Assembly (NCBI GenBank): GCA_032622095.1
Contig: CP136064.1
Location: 186,230,209 to 186,294,208 of the forward strand
Direction of reading: 5' to 3'
From: Siphonodentalium dalli
Lineage: Eukaryota; Mollusca; Scaphopoda; Gadilida; Siphonodentaliidae
DNA: 64,000 nt
This document shows positions 57,188 through 64,000 of this stretch, one piece after another. A program made the translations under genes and the position numbers. Below the pieces are notes generated by a model, which made no database searches, was not told where the DNA came from, and saw only the letters and a list, made by a program, of their open reading frames with translations. Numbering within the stretch: the first letter of the stretch is position 1; every line of letters starts with the position of its first letter.

Positions 57188-58078
57188 CACCCCATGCATC
57201 CGGATATGCTCGTAGCGGAAGACATGCTCGTAGCGGAATAACCACATGGCCCGCGATTTGCACACCGTTCACGGTTAGACACACGTTGCACCGAAACCAA
57301 CACATACCAGTGGTTGACGGTGGTGGTACTATTTGTGGTTATAATTTACCCAACTGTACATCAAACTTCTTTAAACATGGACGCAGTTTAATCCTATTTT
57401 ACCGGGAAGTTAGGCCAAAAATTGTGGCAAAATTTGCATTTCTTACATAAAATTATGATTTCCGTGGTAACAGCCCAGACAATATAGTCTTTGCATACAT
57501 TGCTATTTCCGCGCATATTCCCTTAATATAATAGACAACATTTTCAGTCATGTTTCTACATTTTCCATAGTAAAATATTACCATATATGCAGGTCATAGC
57601 AAGAACATATGGTATGTCCATAGCAGTGGTTTTACGTTTGCTATAGACATGCCCCAAAATCAAGTGATTGCCTCCATGGAAACTAATTTTTCGGGCACTA
57701 ATATGATTGACATCGCAAACATGTCCAGTTCATTTTGAAACTAAGATATCATACTTTGAGAGACTGTATGTTATATAATGTGTCAATGCAAAGATTCATT
57801 AAAATGTGATAAAACTTATATCGAGTAAGTATTTCAGGTCTTAATTTTCGTATAAAACCCGATTATCGAACAGTAATATGCAAATTGCGGAAACCACAAC
57901 CGCTCATTTATGTAGACCGATTATCGCTGTTAACGTTTAAAAAAAAATCAACGTAAACTTAACCGTGTTTTTATGAAATAACTTACGACAACTAAAGACG
58001 ATGTGCAAATCGCGGGCCAAGTGGTTATTCCGCTACGAGCATGTCTTCCGCTACGAGCATGTCCGGATGCATGGGGTG
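57188..58078. mobile_element. DNA element with about 80-bp terminal inverted repeats
   Basis: Starts CACCCCATGCATCCGGA and ends TCCGGATGCATGGGGTG. The inverted repeats include the 15-mer ATGCTCGTAGCGGAA twice in tandem and GGCCCGCGATTTGCACA. It is 891 bp with no recognisable transposase, so the superfamily is not assigned. The P2 right duplication ATCACC overlaps its left end, so P2 inserted at or into that end. Confidence 0.7.
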
Positions 58079-58989
58079 TTTATGTCGTCTAATCTGATTT
58101 CACCAGCGTCTCTTATCCAGATATATGGACAGTGAATTTATGGTACATGTACGAAACTGACAAATACGATTTTTTCACATTATCAAACTTATACTACTTC
58201 AAAACCAGGGTTAACACTTGTTGTTTAAACTCTATATGACGAATCAGACATTGGGGCTAAATTACCCCTGCAAAAATGCCATGGCTCTACCGAGTACAAT
58301 GTTTTTCATATTTGGTTCCCCTCTGTGGCAATCGGCGACAACAAACTAATTTGGTATTTTTAAATCACACCATGAGAAACCTCGTATCACGGAGATAATT
58401 ATATGTAAAGTTTAAGGAAATCGGCGACAACAAATACGTTATCAATTTTGATTGTTTGCAACTGGTAACCAACAGGCCTGGATGGTAAGCTGTTATCAAT
58501 TTACCAGTAGTATTTGATTGACCACGAGTCCGGGGGAGGAATAGGATACACTGGCATGGTTCTGCCCAGTGGGAGAAAATAGTGATATCTGAACATGGTA
58601 ATTGCTAAAAATTCAGTGCCATGGTTTGACTCGGTGAGTGGAAAAAGTTTGAAATATGATCTTGAAAATTGCTAATTCCGAGCATCCAGACTTGCCTCAA
58701 GCTTTCAAAGTACTGGAATTTTTCAAACCGACACCAGCACCGATGTTGGAAAATGTCCGACTGATAGCTATTTCAGTCAATTTTTGTTTACCTATTGGAG
58801 GAAAATTTGCAAATATTGGTCTAAAACAACAAATTCCCCAATAAATTGTTGGAAAATCAAACCATGAGAACAATATCAACTTATTGTTAGTGCGCAATTG
58901 CCAACTAATGTTGAACATTTTGACCACCCCCCCCCCTCCTGCACGTGCGCGCGACTGCAGGTGAGAATATACCGTTACCAGGCAGCTCG
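58079..58989. other. 3' flank of the WSC-domain gene, no feature seen
   Basis: No gene is recognised. It may contain the 3' UTR of the minus-strand WSC-domain gene. A 10-base C-run lies near 58927. Confidence 0.4.
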
Positions 58990-61900
58990 CTATGCTATGT
59001 TTTGTCCGCTAATGACGCCATACCTCACAGCTCTGTACAACGGCCTCAAGTCTGAAAGAAGAACGATAGCGAATACTGAAACTGTCACCGCCATAAATCC
59101 CATACCAATAGCGACGCTATTTCCGCTGGTATCGTAAACAGACACAAGCTTTCGGTTATAGATCTTTTCGTCTGCAGGGATGGCAACAGTCGCTTGGGAA
59201 CGGTTGTTAGTCTTTATGTCTACGTCTGTGGACGCAACAGAATTGTTGCTCGTTCTGAAACTGTTCACACACCGACAACTACACAGCATTTTGGTGCTTG
59301 TCGATATCGTACTATTTTCAGTTGTTAGTGTCCCTGAATCTGTTGTAGTAAGTACATCAGGCGAAGAAGTAATTGCTGTAGAAAATAAAAATGGAAAATA
59401 AAATTTCTGCACGATAAATACAGAGCCAATTTCTCCCCCGCTACAGACTAAACTGAAAAAAATGAAGAACGTGTAGGAATTCTGCTCTTAACTATAGTAA
59501 AAAGTTCTTTTTTCAAAAGTAAGGTTTGATCCAATATACCAAAAATGATCGTAATATGCCATGCAACTCACACACGAGTGTTTATATTCTGTTAAATATT
59601 TGTACAAACTTTAATGTATACATTAAAAATGTATTTGAATTTGTTGAATGCATATTGGACATTTTGTTAAATGTATTTTGGACATTTATTTCAATCACAA
59701 ACTCAATTTGTGTTATTTGACTGAAACTCCAGTATCCATATGCATGCCGCCAACGGCACAAAGTAGAACGCATGCGTGTTGCTGCGAATTTATGATGCCT
59801 GCATGGGTGAGAAATGACAACGATCTCTTCACAAGTCAGGATTTGATTACAGTTTATTACATGTACTTAAGATTATAATCCCTACACTTTCGTTATATTG
59901 CACCGCATAATTCCTTGTTTCAATGGAACATTGCAGTTGGTGCTACAACGCTACGAACGAAAAAAACGCAGATAACAAAAATAAATCTCTATTAACGTCC
60001 ATCTAACATCTATCGCCTATACTAATATGTATATATGTATATGATTCCCATCAAATTGTTCTGTACATGTTTTATGTTCTGTTATTCCGTATTGCTCAAG
60101 ATGATATTGTTGTGTGACGAGGATGTGCACGTTAGGTCTCTTTACACGGACACGGTACAAAATATGCCGGAAAATAAAAGTACATTGCTGACTTGGGGTA
60201 AAATATATAACTCTAATATAATTTCAGACAATGGTTATCGATAGGCTATCTGTATGTGAGCTCCAGGGTGATGACTATAATTTTGCTACCGTATATATAA
60301 GGGCGATGACTGTGACAACGGGAGTAACATTTACGACATTCTGAATCACCAATCAGACTATTATGCCCCACTTCAAATCAAGGAGAAATTATCAATTGAA
60401 AGGAAGACGACGTCTCTCCTTGGGCTGAATGTACTGCCGAAGTTTGACCGCGAACTGGGACTCATTTGTTGACCTCCTACGTAATATTCAACCATCAGGG
60501 GAAAACATATTTGACATAATTGCGCTATCTGAAGTCTTTAGGGTGAGTGACACATTCATGTTAGAATGATATCACCATTTCGAGTACAAATCCCGTCCCG
60601 ACAATGATGACGGAAGGGGTGGGGTCGGAATTTTCATTAAAAGTAGCCTTAAATATAAAATTAGGAATGATCTCTCGATATTCATTCCCCACGTTATTGA
60701 AACATTATTTGTAGAAATAAATCCTGGTAAAAAATATTCATACATTGTAGGCTCTATATACCGACCTAACACTACCCCGCTCGCTGATATAGAAACCTTC
60801 TCTAATCAGCTAGCTTGACAATGTTATTATCAAACTTAACGAACTAAACGCAAAAGTATACATCGTAGGTGATCTTAACATAGACTTACTGCATTCTGAT
60901 TCACACAGCAAAACCAATGCTTTCATCAGTAATATGTTCGAACGTAGATTCATGCCAGTGATTACTAAACCAACGAGCATATAGCTGAATTCTCAGCGAC
61001 TCTCATTGACCACATTTACACAAATAGCATATCCAACTGCAAATTTTACAGTGGAATCATCCTATCGGACGTCTCCGACCACTTCGGTACATTCCACGTC
61101 GAAACCAATGATACCAACTCAAAGAAGGACGAAAATCAAACAACAACTCGAATAATGTCCGAAAACAATATAGCAAAATTTAATAATCTCCTGTATATAA
61201 TCATTTATTCGAAGAGGTCTTCCTATACCACGACGCAGATCTAGCATATAACGCCTTTTTGTGCAGCTACTCATTATTCTTCTTTCCAACAATTAAACGA
61301 AAACCACTAAACAAGTACGCTAAACGGGAACCATGATCGATAACTAAAGGACTCATTCAATCATCAGTGAAAAAAAAGCAAATTGTACACCAATAAATTT
61401 AAATTTCCAACAGATGAAGACATAGATAAATACAAAATCTATTGAAGAATATACAACCAATTAAAACGGTTGTGTAAAAACCAATATTACGACAATATTC
61501 TCAAGGAAAATCAAGCAAACATGCGAGCGCTTGGACGATACTGAAAGACGCCCTTAAAATATCTCATGTTCTGAATACCTTTCCTACCGAATTTTCAAAA
61601 GGTGCCGGTAACGGAAAAATGTCTGACCCGACAACTATCTCATGCGCATTCAACACATATTTCGCTGACATTGGGAGAATTACTGCAAAAAAACGTAACA
61701 CAGATTCCAGGGATGAACTTCACTGATTACCTACCGGGGCAGTATGAAAATAACCTTTTTATTTTCGCAACAAACAGAGATGAACTAATATCACTTTGCT
61801 CGAAACTATCTAATAAAACTTGGACAGATATAAACGATGTCTCTGTGAAACTAATAAAACAAACAATCAATGAAACGGTTTGACCACTCACACATATTTT

Positions 61901-63840
61901 TAATCTCTCATTTTCTCAGGGAATTGTGCCCGAGAAAATGAAAATATCTAGAATAATGCTTATATACAAAAAAGGCGAGCGCGATCAGATTGAAAATTAT
62001 AGACCAATAAGCATATTACCTGCATTTTCCAAAATAATGGAAAAAATAATCAACGCTCGGCTTTCAACTTTCCTCAACAAACATAAAATTCTTCATGAAC
62101 ACCAGTATGGCTTTCGTAAGACACCTTTTGACAACATAAGTCACGAAATTGTACTTAGAAAGCTCGATCACTATGGGATAAGGGAAATCGCTAATGACTT
62201 GTTCAGAAGTTACTTACATGACAGACGACAGTATGTAGAAGTCAACGATCATCAATCGGGAAGGTTGACTATGGAATGTGGAGTACCACAGGAATATATC
62301 CTCGGCCCATCCTATTTCTAATGTATGTCAATGACATGCCCAACAGTACCAATCTCAAACTTCTGTCATTTGCTGACGACACAACGTTATATATACACAT
62401 CAGAGAATAATAATAAAACCATTCAGAATAAGATAAACGACGAACTAGATAAAATATGCCGCTGGTGCTGTAGTAACCGACTATCCCTCAATGAATAAAA
62501 AACTAAATATATGTTATTGCATTCACAAAACAATGATTTTAAACGGGCAGATCTGCGAATTAAATTGAATAAAAAGGAATTAGTTCGTGTAAGTAATCAA
62601 AACCAGGAGAAATCACTTAAATTACTTGGCATAATCATTAAGTTGACGAAAATCTTACTTTCAAATACCACATAACAATGTTAACCAGAAAAAATATCAC
62701 ACGCAATATACTGTCTAGATAAAGCCAAACGATTTCTCCCAAAAAGCGCACTAAAAACTCTTTTTCTCCTTAATTCATGTGCACAGTCATCTCCTGTACG
62801 GAATACTAATCTGGGGACACGTTTCAGCATCAGGGTCTCTTTTTCGGCTACAGAAAAAAGCAGACCGGATCTTATGCAATAAAAGATATCGCAGTCATAC
62901 AGAGCTGTTGTTTAAAATTCTAAAACTTCTTAAATTCCATGACCTGTATCATCTGCAAATTGCACTGTTCATGTACGATTGGAAAAACAAAAAAATCTCC
63001 CGCCAGTTTTCGAAAGTTTATTTAAGTATACCCCAATATCAACCACACGACAGTCCGGCAATTTGGCTATTACAATTCCAAGGACGAATTTCTCCCAAAT
63101 TCTACCAAGATACTCATTCCCGTGTGTGGAACTGCTTGGACCCAACACACAAATTTACAGCTAGCAGAACCATCTTTAAATCTTCCATACGTATAAATGT
63201 GCAATCACACTATAATAACTCAGTAAATTGTGACAACGCGGAATGCCGAGATTGTAGAAAGTAATTGGAACAATAAGTATACATGTATTATGTATAATTG
63301 CGCTTAAGAGACGTGTCCTCGTCATGTGCCGTAACCCTGGATTACTCACCATTTATGGGCACAAATCCATGGACACATAATTGTATAGACATATATTTAA
63401 TCATAGCTGCCCAAAAAAAAATGGATAAATAAAACACAACCCCGAAGTTTAACAAATTCGCTCAACCACAGCTGACCTTCATGCAACATCTCGATTGTCG
63501 CACAACATTTGATCGCCATCTACTTATTCTCTATTGTGTATAAGGGGCGGCAGGAAGACGGCCTGTATTGGCCATGCCGCTCCTGTGCACATTTTCAGGA
63601 TATCTTATTATGTTTTTGTATTATGTATTAAATTTGTGCAAATAAACAATCCAATCCAATCCAAAAACATGTTATTACCTGGAACATCATAGACGCTATT
63701 GGCCCAGTTACCACCACATGTGGTGTTGGTGTCAGCCGGACAAACCTCAAAACATTCGCTGTCAGGGATTGCACCGTATCTTCCATATGTCAGTCCACAA
63801 TAGCATTCTGTGCGGTACTGGAGACCGGCGTAGTTGTATC
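58990..63840 (-). CDS. WSC-domain single-pass membrane protein, last two coding exons
   Basis: Exon n-1 (63840-63679, 162 nt) lies between acceptor TTTTAG and donor GTAATA. It encodes most of a WSC domain (YNYAGLQYRTECYCGLTYG, then CPADTNTTCGGNWANSVYDV), a Cys-rich carbohydrate-binding fold. The last exon (59375-58990) joins in phase (VYDVP|A) and encodes a Ser/Thr-rich stalk (SSPDVLTTTDSGTLTTENST), a short Cys cluster (CSCRC), a linker, one membrane helix (AIGMGFMAVTVSVFAIVLL) and a cytoplasmic tail of about 20 residues, ending in TAG. The protein probably sits in the plasma membrane with a glycosylated ectodomain. Earlier exons lie outside the window. The 4.3-kb intron contains a decayed LINE. 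Similar WSC or lectin-like stalk proteins are, as I recall, expanded in molluscs. Confidence 0.8.
59376..60299. other. Intron sequence of the WSC-domain gene
   Basis: No feature is recognised apart from the pyrimidine-rich acceptor of the last exon. The frames are short. Confidence 0.4.
60300..63663 (+). pseudogene. Decayed LINE, copy 2 of the 45.6-kb family, with 3' tail
   Basis: Plus-strand remnant with many frameshifts and stops. Endonuclease traces: IFDIIALSEVFRV, GRGGVGIFIKSS, IFIPHVIETLFVEINPG, LIDHIYTN and SDVSDHFGTF (60490-61110). RT traces: MKISRIMLIYKKGERDQIEN, YRPISILPAFSKIMEKI, HQYGFRKTPFDNIS and SFADDTTLYI (61926-62390). The C-terminal region at 62779-63264 (LLYGILIWGHVSASG, LQKKADRIL) is open. 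The 3' end carries AATAAACAATCCAATCCAAT, a short CCAAT-unit tail of the type known from CR1/L2-like LINEs. It lies within the intron of the WSC-domain gene, in opposite orientation. Confidence 0.8.
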
Positions 63841-64000
63841 CTAAAATGGGCACATATATAAATTTACTGGTTCTGACATTGCGCCATTGTGTTAATGGAA
63901 TAACGTACATGTAATACTTCAATCAGCGTCCGCCCGTATAAGTACTCCGTAGAACACTGGCAACTGTCGTATCAGCCAAGACATCGCGCCAATGACAACA

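Overview
The window looks like AT-rich nuclear DNA of a marine invertebrate, most likely a mollusc or another lophotrochozoan. The reasons are two calmodulin-like genes with the metazoan intron directly after the initiator Met codon, very long introns packed with LINEs and MITEs, and at the right edge the last two coding exons of a WSC-domain, single-pass membrane protein of a kind I associate with molluscan gene families. The species cannot be read from the sequence. There are no bacterial features, and I saw no tRNA or rRNA gene.

Host genes. Two calmodulin-like genes diverge from a roughly 2-kb spacer. One runs leftward from 3753 off the window (exons 3753-3751, 2840-2810, 2079-1936, then off the edge). 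The other runs rightward from 5828 (exons 5828-5830, 25260-25290, 35273-35416, 39704-39946, 42246-42268) and encodes about 147 residues with four EF-hands. A second, in-phase last exon lies 6 kb further on (48184-48236) and would give a longer C-terminus. A minus-strand gene occupies 58990-63840.

Mobile DNA fills the introns. 7.6-13.3 kb: an almost full-length LINE (minus). 17.0-20.4 kb: an L1/Tx1-like LINE with an internal endonuclease deletion (minus), with a separate LINE ORF1 at 22.2-23.1 kb. 23.5-24.3 and 25.8-26.6 kb: two inverted copies of a PIF/Harbinger-like MITE on either side of calmodulin exon 2. 35.4-39.3 kb: fold-back MITEs, a GC-rich-TIR element and a TTAA MITE. 45.6-47.2 and 60.3-63.7 kb: two decayed LINEs of one family.

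The most unusual feature is a pair of related giant palindromic elements, P1 (26859-34743) and P2 (48981-57185). Each consists of two inverted gene-bearing arms. Both begin AGWAGWAT and end with the complement, and each is flanked by a 6-bp candidate target-site duplication (exact for P2, 5 of 6 for P1). They carry virus-like genes: an A32/FtsK-type packaging-ATPase-like gene fused to C2H2 zinc fingers in P1, and a zinc-finger/acidic protein plus a 107-residue protein in P2. Six-bp duplications and a packaging ATPase point to Polinton/Maverick or polinton-like virus relatives, but no polymerase, integrase or capsid gene is visible. P1 genes point toward the palindrome centre and P2 genes point away from it, so the two elements look like tail-to-tail and head-to-head dimers of one family. 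That relation is an inference from the sequence.
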